In this document: positions 32,580-40,662 of the stretch, piece by piece | How the letters are laid out: every line of letters starts with the position of its first letter | Numbering within the stretch: position 1 is the first letter of the stretch | Assembly: GCA_028343615.1 (NCBI GenBank) | Contig: JAOLZA010000010.1 | Span: 1-53,396, forward strand | Direction: 5' to 3' | DNA length: 53,396 nt | Source of the DNA: Verrucomicrobiota bacterium | GTDB taxonomy: Bacteria; Verrucomicrobiota; Verrucomicrobiia; Limisphaerales; UBA1100 | Notes under the pieces: model-generated | Databases searched by the model: none | Told to the model about the DNA's origin: nothing | What the model saw: only the letters and a program-made list of their open reading frames with translations | Program-made: the position numbers and the translations under genes

Positions 32580-33818
32580 ATGAAGGCGCTGCAATGTCGC
32601 GAGTGTGGGCGGGAGTATCCGCTCGAGGCGCGGCATGTGTGTGAATTTGATTTTGGGCCGTTGGAAGTGGCGTACGATTATGCCAAAATCAAAACTAAGC
32701 TTACGCGCGCGGCGATTGCGAAACGACCGCAAAGTATGTGGCGCTATCGCGAGCTGCTGCCTGTGGCGCAAGAGCCGACGGTGGGTGTTGAAGTGGGCTT
32801 TACGCCGCTGATCAAGGCTGATCGTCTTGCAAAGCGGTTGGGTATTCGCGAGCTTTGGATTAAAAATGACGCGGTGAATTATCCCACGTTGTCCTTCAAA
32901 GACCGCGTGGTGAGCGTGGCGTTGAGCCGCGCGCGGGAGTTGGGCTACGAGACGGTGGCCTGCGCTTCAACGGGCAATCTGGCTAACAGCGTGGCGGCGA
33001 ATGCGGCGGCTTCGGGGATGAAAGCGTTTGTGTTTATCCCACACGATTTAGAAAAGGGGAAGGTCGTCAACTCACTCGTTTACGATGCGAATGTGATTTC
33101 CATCAAGGGGCACTACGACGAAGTGAACCGCTTGTGCGCGGAGATTGCCGGCAAATATAATTGGGCGTTTGTGAATGTGAATATGCGGCCGTATTATGCG
33201 GAGGGTTCAAAGAGCCAAGGGTTTGAAATTCTGGAGCAACTCGGCTGGAAAATTCCGCGTCATACTGTGGTGCCGATGGCATCGGGCTCGTTGCTCACGA
33301 AAATTCACAAGAGCTATCAAGAATGTATCAAGGTGGGTTTGGTGAGGAAATCCAACTATAGCGTGCACGGCGCGCAAGCGACCGGGTGTTCACCTATTAG
33401 TACGGCGTATCGCGAAGGGCAGGATTTTTTTAAGCCGGTGAAGCCCGATACTATCGCGAAGAGTTTGGCGATCGGCACGCCGGCGGATGGCTTTTATGCG
33501 CTCAAAGTCTTTAAGGAAACCTGTGGCGCATCGGATGATGTGACCGATGAAGAAATTCGCGAGGGCATCAAGCTGTTAGCCGAGACCGAAGGCATCTTTG
33601 CCGAAACCGCTGGCGGCGTCACCGTGGGCGTCGCCAAGAAACTCATTGCCAGTAGCGCTATCCCCGCCGATGATTCCGCCGTGCTGTGTATCACCGGCAA
33701 CGGGCTGAAGACGCTTGATGCCGTGGAAAATCATGCGGGTAGCGCCCGCGAAATTAGCCCCAGCCTGCGCGAGTTTGATGCGCTTCTGGACCGTAATAAA
33801 ACGTTAACCGAAAAATAA
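32580..33818 (+). CDS. thrC: Threonine-synthase-like PLP enzyme (candidate SAM-regulated sulfur-pathway enzyme)
   Basis: A 412-residue fold-type II PLP protein of the threonine synthase family. The N-terminus is a zinc-ribbon-like segment, CRECGREYPLEARHVC, with Asp where a fourth Cys is expected (CEFD). The PLP-Lys motif is YPTLSFKDR. ACASTGNLANSVAANAA is the phosphate-binding loop, VPMASGSLLTKIHK the glycine loop, and ITGNGLKTLDAV the C-terminal signature. Threonine synthase acts on O-phosphohomoserine. Here the SAM-I riboswitch, the CysO-like gene 3 nt after the stop and the NIL gene suggest a homocysteine-forming sulfur transfer instead. The start ATG 32580 has AGGGA upstream; ATG 32553 abuts the terminator T-run. 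Authentic threonine synthase cannot be excluded. Confidence 0.85.
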   Translation: MKALQCRECGREYPLEARHVCEFDFGPLEVAYDYAKIKTKLTRAAIAKRPQSMWRYRELLPVAQEPTVGVEVGFTPLIKADRLAKRLGIRELWIKNDAVNYPTLSFKDRVVSVALSRARELGYETVACASTGNLANSVAANAAASGMKAFVFIPHDLEKGKVVNSLVYDANVISIKGHYDEVNRLCAEIAGKYNWAFVNVNMRPYYAEGSKSQGFEILEQLGWKIPRHTVVPMASGSLLTKIHKSYQECIKVGLVRKSNYSVHGAQATGCSPISTAYREGQDFFKPVKPDTIAKSLAIGTPADGFYALKVFKETCGASDDVTDEEIREGIKLLAETEGIFAETAGGVTVGVAKKLIASSAIPADDSAVLCITGNGLKTLDAVENHAGSAREISPSLREFDALLDRNKTLTEK

Positions 33819-33821
33819 TTT

Positions 33822-34097
33822 ATGCCAGTTGAAATTCGCATTCCCACCCCCCTGCGCAAACTTACCCACGACGAGGAAACCGTGGAGACCAGCGCTGAAA
33901 CTGTTGGCGCCGCCATCACTGATTTGGAGGCCCGCTACCCCGGCATTCAGGAACGCCTGCTTGATGATGAAGGCCAAGTGCGCCGCTTCGTAAACGTGTA
34001 CGTCAACGAAGAGGATATCCGCTTCTTGCAGGAAAAGGACACTCCCCTCAAAGATGGCGACGAAGTCAGCATTATCCCCGCCATCGCCGGCGGTTGA
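33822..34097 (+). CDS. CysO-like ThiS/MoaD-family sulfur-carrier protein
   Basis: A 91-residue ubiquitin-fold protein ending IIPAIAGG, the C-terminal Gly-Gly that is adenylated and converted to a thiocarboxylate. From memory it resembles Mycobacterium CysO closely: IPTPLRKLT near the start, then DLEARYPGIQERLLDD, RRFVNVYVNEEDIRF and DGDEVSIIPAIAGG. CysO delivers sulfur to CysM acting on O-phosphoserine, and a JAMM protease (Mec) then releases cysteine. The gene follows the ThrC-like stop by 3 nt and precedes the NIL gene by 4 nt. No E1-like activator or JAMM protease lies in this window. Confidence 0.9.
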   Translation: MPVEIRIPTPLRKLTHDEETVETSAETVGAAITDLEARYPGIQERLLDDEGQVRRFVNVYVNEEDIRFLQEKDTPLKDGDEVSIIPAIAGG

Positions 34098-34101
34098 GCT
34101 T

Positions 34102-34446
34102 ATGCCCGTAAAGAAAAAAAAGACGGCGAAGAAAAAGACGGCGAAGAAAAAGACGGCGAAGAAAAAGACGGCGAAGAAAAAGGCGGTGAAAAAGAAGCCG
34201 GCACAGAGTCGCTTGCGTTTGTGGTTGATGTATCCGCCCAAGCATATTACTTCGCCGGTGATTTATGAATTGGTGACCCGCTTTGGTTTGCTCGTGAATT
34301 TGCGTCAGGCTGAGGTGCGTGATGAGATTGGTATTGTCTGCCTCGAGCTCGAAGGTCCGCGTGATGAATTGAAAAAGGCCACCCGCTGGCTCGAGCGAAA
34401 AGACATCAAAGTGGAGCCGGTTGAATTTAACGTCATTGAAAGTTAA
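34102..34446 (+). CDS. NIL-domain protein with histone-H1-like KTAKK tail
   Basis: A 114-residue protein: N-terminal about 35 residues are lysine/alanine-rich with four KTAKK repeats, then a NIL domain (about 36-114: LRLWLMYPPKHITSPVIY, ELVTRFGLLVNLRQAEV, GIVCLELEGPRDELKKATRWLERKD). NIL domains occur in the methionine-transporter ATPase MetN and in NIL-ferredoxins of the archaeal homocysteine pathway, so this fits methionine or sulfur metabolism. Start ATG 34102 is 4 nt after the CysO-like stop. The basic tail could bind nucleic acid or acidic proteins and is unexpected on a NIL domain. Confidence 0.82.
   Translation: MPVKKKKTAKKKTAKKKTAKKKTAKKKAVKKKPAQSRLRLWLMYPPKHITSPVIYELVTRFGLLVNLRQAEVRDEIGIVCLELEGPRDELKKATRWLERKDIKVEPVEFNVIES
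34117..34188 (+). repeat. 15-bp tandem repeat coding the KTAKK tail
   Basis: Four near-perfect copies of AAGAAAAAGACGGCG and one diverged copy (AAGAAAAAGGCGGTG). In-frame, so slippage would change tail length by five residues. Confidence 0.85.
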
Positions 34447-34455
34447 GGTGCGGCG

Positions 34456-34908
34456 ATGGCGGAGGCGTTTAAATTTGATTGGGACGTTCCTTCGGAAAGC
34501 ATTGCCGAAGTGAGGCGGCGTACACTATATCCCTTCAAATCATCTGGCCAGGAAACGGATGCCGAGATGAGGGAGAACTCCACTACCGTTTTTGGTGCAG
34601 TCTCGCAAGCGGGCGAACCGGTCGGCTGCATTGCGGTACTCGATGAGCCCAACCACGATTGTGCATTGCGCGTCCGTTGGTTAGGCGTGGATGATGCCGT
34701 GCGCGGTCGGGGTCTTGGCGCGCGATTGGTGCAAGCCACTCAAGTGTACGCAGCCACGCGTCAACTTGGTTTGTGGGCGGATGTGCGGGTGAAAGCAATT
34801 CCGGTCTACGAGCGATTGGAATTCGAGCCGTTTGGTGATTTTTTTGAGCTGCCGAACATTGGCCGACATCGCGTGATGCGTTGGTGGCCGGCGGGACTCC
34901 AGCCTTGA
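34456..34908 (+). CDS. GNAT-family N-acetyltransferase
   Basis: A 150-residue acetyltransferase. Motif A LGVDDAVRGRGLGARLVQAT carries the Arg/Gln-x-x-Gly-x-Gly/Ala acetyl-CoA site. ADVRVKAIPVYERLEFEPFGDFFEL is the usual motif B region of the ElaA-like branch, which acts on amino acids or amines. It is co-directional and 9 nt after the NIL gene, so it may be read with the sulfur operon, though its substrate is unknown. Confidence 0.85.
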   Translation: MAEAFKFDWDVPSESIAEVRRRTLYPFKSSGQETDAEMRENSTTVFGAVSQAGEPVGCIAVLDEPNHDCALRVRWLGVDDAVRGRGLGARLVQATQVYAATRQLGLWADVRVKAIPVYERLEFEPFGDFFELPNIGRHRVMRWWPAGLQP

Positions 34909-34978
34909 AGAAGCGCCCGTTTTCATGTTTTATTCTGCCTAGAAAAGACATGGAAAAGAGCGGTATATCCACCTGGCC

Positions 34979-36460
34979 ATGATGATTCACATATCCAGAG
35001 ACGGCGAACAGTTTGGCCCGTACAGCCCCGAGCAGGTGCAGGAGTATCTTGCCGGCGGCCAGCTTTTGCCAACCGACTTGGCGTGGTACGAAGGCGCTGG
35101 GGATTGGGTGCCTGTCACCGCGGTTGCTGGTGGGGCGGCTACGATACCCGTTTCGGGCGTGGCGTGCACTAACTGTGGCGCGGCTATGGATGCAGACCAA
35201 GTGATCTGCCTCGCTTGCGGCCAAAACATGGATGAGCCGAAGCTGAGCGAAGAGGAGGCGGCCGCTGCTGTGGCCGAAGCCATTAAGCACAAGCCGCTGG
35301 AGATTCCACCGCCTTACACGTACGAAGACGAAACCTCCGATCGCGCCGGTGCGGTAAATTCCATTGGCTGGGCGCTCATAACCGCTTGCTTGTTGCCAGT
35401 TTTCGGCGGCTCCGAATGGAATCTTGCGTGGATGAATTTCTGGAAATTGCCTGACTGGCAGATGATGTTCGACATTCTGGTGCCGGGCGTGTTGGGTATC
35501 GTATGCGTGATCCTTGCTTCCGCCGCGCATGGTCGTGCCCGGGGAGTCACGTTGCTGGTTTTGATGCTCATCATTTTTGGAATGGGGATGGCTGATGAAA
35601 AAACTGGCACTTTAAAATTAGCCGTTCCGATCGATACTACTCCGAAAATGAGTGCCACTTCTAATCCCGCTCCTCCGGATGCGATGGGCTCCGAAGAAGA
35701 AGCGGGAGAAAATGAAGTGGCTCCCGGCGTGCCGAAGGCTACTTCAGAAAAACGCGATAAGAATATTTTTTATGATAAACTAGATTTTCATCCGGGCGAA
35801 CACCCTATGCTGGTGGCAGTTTTTTTGGTCGGCTGGTTGGGGGTGGTTTTTGGCGCTAAGGCGCGCCTCTATCGGCCGGATAGTAAAGTGGCTTGGATTG
35901 TAGGGATGGTAGGCGGTGGGGTGGCGATTTTATTTTGGTTCATTCCCTCCGGCAGTGGTATGATGCTAACAACCATGATCGACGCGCTGGGCAACGATCG
36001 ATATTTGGGCACTGGTTTGCTGCTGATGTTTTTGCTGACGATTGGATCAGCCGTATGCTGCTTTATCAACACCCGCCGTATTCGGCCCAGTTTCATGAAG
36101 AAATATTCCAATCTTGCCGTGAGTTGCATGGTGGCCGGTGTGATGCTTTCGCTGGTTCCCGCTTGGGGCAAGGTGATGTATGATGAAACCAAGTCGCACC
36201 ATGCCAAAGCTAAGGCGCGTTACGACAAGGTGAAGGCATCACTGCCTAAGGCCTACATCGGAACCCAAACAGCACAGAACGAGGCCAAGCTCGCCAAGGT
36301 GGAGAAACCTACCAATGCGGTCATCAACTCCATCTGCGGTTGGATGCTTGTCGGGGTGAAATATTTTGCCTGGATTGGGGGGATGTTGATTGTACTTCCA
36401 TTGTCGCTAGTGGAAATTCTTTGTGGTCTGCGCGAGCCGGATTCCGCCGAGTTTGTTTGA
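34979..36460 (+). CDS. GYF_2-domain, zinc-ribbon multispan membrane protein
   Basis: A 493-residue inner-membrane protein. The N-terminal GYF_2 (DUF4339) domain starts MIHISRDGEQFGPYSPEQVQEYL and ends near DLAWYEGAGDWVPV. A zinc ribbon follows, CTNCGAAMDADQVICLACGQ, and about eight hydrophobic segments occupy the rest, with a charged linker in the middle. GYF_2 domains are adaptor modules in PVC and proteobacterial membrane proteins. No catalytic motif is visible. The gene at 44948 carries a second GYF_2 domain. Confidence 0.82.
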   Translation: MMIHISRDGEQFGPYSPEQVQEYLAGGQLLPTDLAWYEGAGDWVPVTAVAGGAATIPVSGVACTNCGAAMDADQVICLACGQNMDEPKLSEEEAAAAVAEAIKHKPLEIPPPYTYEDETSDRAGAVNSIGWALITACLLPVFGGSEWNLAWMNFWKLPDWQMMFDILVPGVLGIVCVILASAAHGRARGVTLLVLMLIIFGMGMADEKTGTLKLAVPIDTTPKMSATSNPAPPDAMGSEEEAGENEVAPGVPKATSEKRDKNIFYDKLDFHPGEHPMLVAVFLVGWLGVVFGAKARLYRPDSKVAWIVGMVGGGVAILFWFIPSGSGMMLTTMIDALGNDRYLGTGLLLMFLLTIGSAVCCFINTRRIRPSFMKKYSNLAVSCMVAGVMLSLVPAWGKVMYDETKSHHAKAKARYDKVKASLPKAYIGTQTAQNEAKLAKVEKPTNAVINSICGWMLVGVKYFAWIGGMLIVLPLSLVEILCGLREPDSAEFV

Positions 36461-36524
36461 CGACAAATCTTTGGCTGGGCAAAATAGTTGACGCGCACGT
36501 GCATTTGCACGAAACAACCCGCCC

Positions 36525-38216
36525 ATGAATGATGCCGAAGGCAACGAACCGTTGAAAGATTTTATCCGCGACCGCGTGATGGCGGATTTGGCAGCGGGGG
36601 CATATCCCAGCGTAGTCACGCGTTTTCCGCCTGAGCCTAACGGCTATTTGCACATTGGCCACGCGAAATCCATTTGTCTCAACTTTGGCATCGCACTGGA
36701 AAACAGCGGCGTCTGCAATCTGCGTTTTGATGACACCAATCCGGCAAAAGAAGACACCGAATATGTGGAATCCATCACCGAGGACGTGCGCTGGCTGATC
36801 GAGGGCTGGGCGGATTCTGTGCTTTCTAGTGAGGTTTTTTTTGCGTCTAGTTATTTTGAGCAGCTCCATAATTACGCCGTTCAACTGATCCGTGACGGTA
36901 ACGCGTACGTGTGCGATCTTTCGCTTGACGAATGGGAAAACTATCGCGGCGCACCCGAACTACCTGGAAAAGAAAGTCCGTACCGAAATCGCAGCGTGGA
37001 CGAAAATCTGAATTTGTTTTCACGCATGCGCGGGGGTGAGTTTGCCGATGGCGAGAAAACTTTGCGCGCCAAGATCGATATGACTTCGCCGAACCTGCAC
37101 ATGCGCGATCCTGTGATTTATCGCATTCGACATGAGGTGCATCATCAGGCAGGCGAGGCATGGTGCATTTATCCGATGTACGATTTCACCCATTGCCTTA
37201 GCGATTCCATTGAGGGCATTTCACATTCCATCTGCACGCTGGAGTTCGAGGTGCACCGGCCGCTGTACGATTGGGTGTTAGATCAACTACCCGTTCCGCA
37301 ACCACGTCCGCATCAGCATGAGTTCTCGAGACTAAATCCTACCTACATGGTGATGAGCAAACGCAAGTTGTTGCATTTGGTGCAGGAAAAGCACGTGGAC
37401 GGCTGGGACGATCCGCGCATGCCCACGATTGCCGGGTATCGGCGGCGTGGCTTCACGGCGGCGTCCATTCGCAGTTTTTGTCAGGGCGTAGGCGTTACTA
37501 AATATAAGGGCATCACGGATGTCGGGCTATTGGAAAACGCCATCCGCGAAGAACTGAACAAAACTGCCGAGCGCCGGTGCGCTGTTCTTGATCCGTTGGA
37601 GGTGATCATTGATAACTACCCTGAAGGCCAATCGGAAGACCTGGAGGCCATCAACAATCCGGAAGATGAAAGTGCCGGCGAACGTGCGCTGCCTTTCGGG
37701 CGACGACTATTTATTGAGCGGGCGGATTTCATGGAAAACCCGCCGAGGAAATTTTTTCGGCTCGGGCCCGGGCGCGAAGTGCGTTTGCGCTACGCATATT
37801 TTATCACCTGCCAAAGCGTAGAGAAAGACGGCGTTGGGAACATTTTACGCATCCACTGCACGTACGACCCCGAAACACGAGGAGGCAGCGCGCCAGATGG
37901 TCGCAAAGTGAAAGGTACCCTCCACTGGGTCAGCGCCGAGCACGCTGTTGATGCCGAAGTACGTCTTTATGACCGGCTCTTCACCGAGCCGGAACCCGAG
38001 GCGGAAGGCGATTTCCTCGACTGTCTCAATCCCGATTCATTGAGAACAATCACCGCTAAACTCGAGCCTTCGTTGGCGAAGCTGTCCGCGGGACAGCGAG
38101 TGCAATTCGAACGCCTCGGATACTTCATGCCCGACCCCAAAGACAACAGGGTCGATAAACCCGTTTTCAACCGCATCGTCGGCCTACGCGATAGCTGGGC
38201 CAAGTTGGCAAAATAA
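36525..38216 (+). CDS. glnS: Glutaminyl-tRNA synthetase
   Basis: Class I synthetase charging tRNA-Gln directly. [20 protein letters not shown] carries the HIGH motif of the GlnRS/GluRS group; [18 protein letters not shown] is GlnRS-specific; [11 protein letters not shown] is the KMSKS loop. The C-terminal beta-barrel anticodon-binding region (about 380-563) ends [12 protein letters not shown]. Possession of GlnRS suggests that tRNA-Gln charging does not depend on GatCAB. Confidence 0.95.
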   Translation: MNDAEGNEPLKDFIRDRVMADLAAGAYPSVVTRFPPEPNGYLHIGHAKSICLNFGIALENSGVCNLRFDDTNPAKEDTEYVESITEDVRWLIEGWADSVLSSEVFFASSYFEQLHNYAVQLIRDGNAYVCDLSLDEWENYRGAPELPGKESPYRNRSVDENLNLFSRMRGGEFADGEKTLRAKIDMTSPNLHMRDPVIYRIRHEVHHQAGEAWCIYPMYDFTHCLSDSIEGISHSICTLEFEVHRPLYDWVLDQLPVPQPRPHQHEFSRLNPTYMVMSKRKLLHLVQEKHVDGWDDPRMPTIAGYRRRGFTAASIRSFCQGVGVTKYKGITDVGLLENAIREELNKTAERRCAVLDPLEVIIDNYPEGQSEDLEAINNPEDESAGERALPFGRRLFIERADFMENPPRKFFRLGPGREVRLRYAYFITCQSVEKDGVGNILRIHCTYDPETRGGSAPDGRKVKGTLHWVSAEHAVDAEVRLYDRLFTEPEPEAEGDFLDCLNPDSLRTITAKLEPSLAKLSAGQRVQFERLGYFMPDPKDNRVDKPVFNRIVGLRDSWAKLAK

Positions 38217-38222
38217 GTAGCG

Positions 38223-39641
38223 CTATTTTTGCCAGCACTTCAAACCACTGCTGCATGGTCCGGGGGTGTCGACCAAGAAACTCCGCGCCGTTATCGGATC
38301 ATATGCCGCGCGATGGGCCACGGCGGCTTTGGCCACGATCACGTTGAGCGTTGCCGGTTCCACGCCTTGGCTGCGCCATTGGCCGAGGTCAAAGGGAGCG
38401 GTTTTGTTTGAGGTCAGTAAGATTTTCATGCCTACATGCTCCACCACGGCGCAGTTGCCCATATCGAAATAATCACCGCACATCGAGGCGAGGTGGCTTT
38501 GCTTGTCTTCTAATTTAAACCGACCGTTACTGCGCGAAATCAATTCCACGTCCAACTCCAACGGTCCTTTATCAAACCGACTTCCTTTTCCACCGAGCGC
38601 GAGCGTGCGTCTGCCGCCTATATGCAAATCAGAAAGTGCCCGCACCGCTTCTGGATCATTGATGCACACGGCGGAGTTTTCTATGCGGTGGGAAACCAGC
38701 GCGCGCATGCAGCCCGTGCAATCGCCTGGCGCGCCGCCGCCAATATTGTCGCTCGGCTCGACCAAAACCGTGAGGCCATTTATGGTTTTACAAATTTCTG
38801 GCATCACGTTTTCGACCGGCGGATCAATGCCAGCGCCAATCTCCTTGAGCTCCAACGCGAGCGATTCTAATTCATCCAACGCAGTCGAAGCGTCACCGGT
38901 TGTGATAGCTTGTAAACTGACGCCCGTATTCGGCGTGTCTGCAAAGGCAAAGCCGGCGGTAATATTGATGGCCCAAGTGTCGCTGCCTTCCAATTCGCGC
39001 GCCAGTTGTTCCAGCGCGCGCATCGGATTCTCGGCTGTTGCGGTGCCCGTCGGCGGCCACACGATAGGGGGTTGGCGCAGTTGTATTTTTGGTGTTTGGC
39101 CGGATTTAAAATGACGCGCCAAAAGGCGTCCTGCGCGCACGGCGCTTTCGCGGGCATCCGTGTGCGGGTTTTTGCGATAGGCCAAGAGGCAGTCGGCGTG
39201 GCGCGCCATCTCGGGGGAAAAGTTTGCGTGCAAATCATACACGCCAAAAATGGGTTTGCCAATGGCGCGGGGTAGGGCGCGGATCCGCTTTAGCACTTCA
39301 CCTTCCGCATCGGGAAAAGATTCGCACACCATCGCGCCGTGCAGCACAAGGAAAAGCGCATCACAATCGGCATCCCAACGCGCCTTAAACTCGGCCCACC
39401 AAATTTCGAGCACATCATCATTCACTGTGCCACTGGGTGTGGCGCGGGCGTCGAGGGCGGGGAGAATTTTCCAATTTTGATTTTGGGAGAATTCAAGCAC
39501 GCCTCCCAGTGGTGAGGAATCGCCGACGCAATCGAGCATCGCGTCTCCCACGCGAAATCGGAAATCGGCCAGCGAGGTGATATCGTCCACGAACGTATGC
39601 GTCTCGTGAAACAGTCCGGCGATGAGGATTTTTTTGTTCAA
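38223..39641 (-). CDS. M81-family (MlrC-like) metallopeptidase
   Basis: A 472-residue protein of the MlrC family, named for the last enzyme of microcystin degradation. The N-terminal domain has ILIAGLFHETHTFVDDIT and FLVLHGAMVCESFPDAEGE, with candidate zinc ligands (His, Asp, His in GVYDLHANF). EPSDNIGGGAPGDCTGCMRAL starts the C-terminal MlrC domain. The natural substrate is unknown. Its TTG start overlaps the RraA stop by 4 nt (TTGA). Together with the RraA-like gene and the divergent transporter genes this suggests a catabolic cluster. Confidence 0.87.
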   Translation of the reverse strand: MNKKILIAGLFHETHTFVDDITSLADFRFRVGDAMLDCVGDSSPLGGVLEFSQNQNWKILPALDARATPSGTVNDDVLEIWWAEFKARWDADCDALFLVLHGAMVCESFPDAEGEVLKRIRALPRAIGKPIFGVYDLHANFSPEMARHADCLLAYRKNPHTDARESAVRAGRLLARHFKSGQTPKIQLRQPPIVWPPTGTATAENPMRALEQLARELEGSDTWAINITAGFAFADTPNTGVSLQAITTGDASTALDELESLALELKEIGAGIDPPVENVMPEICKTINGLTVLVEPSDNIGGGAPGDCTGCMRALVSHRIENSAVCINDPEAVRALSDLHIGGRRTLALGGKGSRFDKGPLELDVELISRSNGRFKLEDKQSHLASMCGDYFDMGNCAVVEHVGMKILLTSNKTAPFDLGQWRSQGVEPATLNVIVAKAAVAHRAAYDPITARSFLVDTPGPCSSGLKCWQK

Positions 39642-40285
39642 AGAATCCCGTGTTTTACAAATGCTTCGGTGACTGGCATCCCATTTGCCAGGTCAGCGCG
39701 CACCGTGTTTTCGGCGGCCACTTTTTCTTGCGCAAGTCGGAGGGTTTCGCCCAGCGCCTCGGCGGGGATAATAACCACGCCATCGGAATCGCCGAGAAGG
39801 TAATCACCGCTTTTTATTTTTACGCCGTTGATGGTGATGGTCTGGCCGATGGTGGTGACATCAATACGGCCTTTGCTGTCTGTAGGGGTTACGCCGATTG
39901 CGAAAACGGGGAAATTCAATTTTTCCAGTGCCCACAAGTCGCGCGTGCAAGTGCTCATCACTGCGCCGCGCACGCCTTTGGCGATGCAGGCGGTGGAGAG
40001 AAGTTCGCCCCAAAACGCACAATCTAAATGATTGCCGGCATCCACCACGAGTACATCGCCGGCTTGCATGGTGTCGATGGCGGCCATCTCGAGTTTGTAT
40101 GGCTCGGCGGGGATGCTATCTACCGATTCGGCTCTGGCGGTGAAGACTCGTCCGCATAGCTGGCGTGCAGACGTCATGGCACGGAGGTTGGGACTGAGGG
40201 TTTGGTGGCGGTGTTCGAGGGTGTCGAGCACATCTGAAATGACAGCGCTATAGAGTTTTTCCAAAATGGGGAGGGGATCGCTCAT
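39638..40285 (-). CDS. RraA-family protein (HMG/CHA aldolase-like)
   Basis: A 215-residue member of the RraA / 4-hydroxy-4-methyl-2-oxoglutarate aldolase superfamily. VISDVLDTLEHRHQTLSPNLRAM opens the fold. The segment GDVLVVDAGNHLDCAFWGELLSTAC and GAVMSTCTRDLWAL hold the expected conserved Gly, Asp and Arg (TCTRD). GDYLLGDSDGVVIIPAE is the C-terminal signature. Members are aldolases, RNase E inhibitors or unassigned. It is the first gene of the minus-strand pair with the M81 protein and is divergent from the DUF997-transporter genes. Confidence 0.87.
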   Translation of the reverse strand: MSDPLPILEKLYSAVISDVLDTLEHRHQTLSPNLRAMTSARQLCGRVFTARAESVDSIPAEPYKLEMAAIDTMQAGDVLVVDAGNHLDCAFWGELLSTACIAKGVRGAVMSTCTRDLWALEKLNFPVFAIGVTPTDSKGRIDVTTIGQTITINGVKIKSGDYLLGDSDGVVIIPAEALGETLRLAQEKVAAENTVRADLANGMPVTEAFVKHGIL

Positions 40286-40365
40286 GTGCGTAGTGTGCGG
40301 GGGCTCGACCTGTGCGCAAAGTTTTTTCGTTGCGTCTTAGGGGCGATCCAGAGAATCGTTTGTGC

Positions 40366-40662
40366 ATGGCCGATTCCAATCAACGCGTGGACACCGGTGC
40401 CTCGTTTCGACAGTGTTTACTGGAATTGAAATGGATGGTGGCGACGTGGGTGTTTTTTTTTGCGTGGGTGATTGGGTATTCCAGCGTGGCGGGTTATGCC
40501 GCGGCGGAGCAAGCGGAGGTGCAAATGGTTTGGGGCATTCCGCGTTGGGTGTTCTTTGGCTGGTTGATTCCACTGGGGGTGGCAAACGTTTTTACCGTTT
40601 GGTTTTGCTTGTGCAAAATGCAGGATGAACCGATGGAGGAACTTCCGGAGGATACGCCATGA
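40366..40662 (+). CDS. DUF997/YhdT-like small membrane protein
   Basis: A 98-residue membrane protein with two helices (WMVATWVFFFAWVIGY and WVFFGWLIPLGVANVFTVWF), linked by a short loop. YhdT-type proteins are encoded next to sodium/solute symporters such as PanF, as here; the next gene overlaps by 4 nt (ATGA). It probably assembles with, or stabilises, the transporter. ATG 40366 is preferred over the TTG/GTG starts further upstream (frame open from 40312). Confidence 0.8.
   Translation: MADSNQRVDTGASFRQCLLELKWMVATWVFFFAWVIGYSSVAGYAAAEQAEVQMVWGIPRWVFFGWLIPLGVANVFTVWFCLCKMQDEPMEELPEDTP

Noticed and set aside
33804-34241. Minus-strand ORF with FFFAV repeats, looking like a membrane protein
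   Set aside because: It is the antisense of the KTAKK-coding repeat of the NIL gene.
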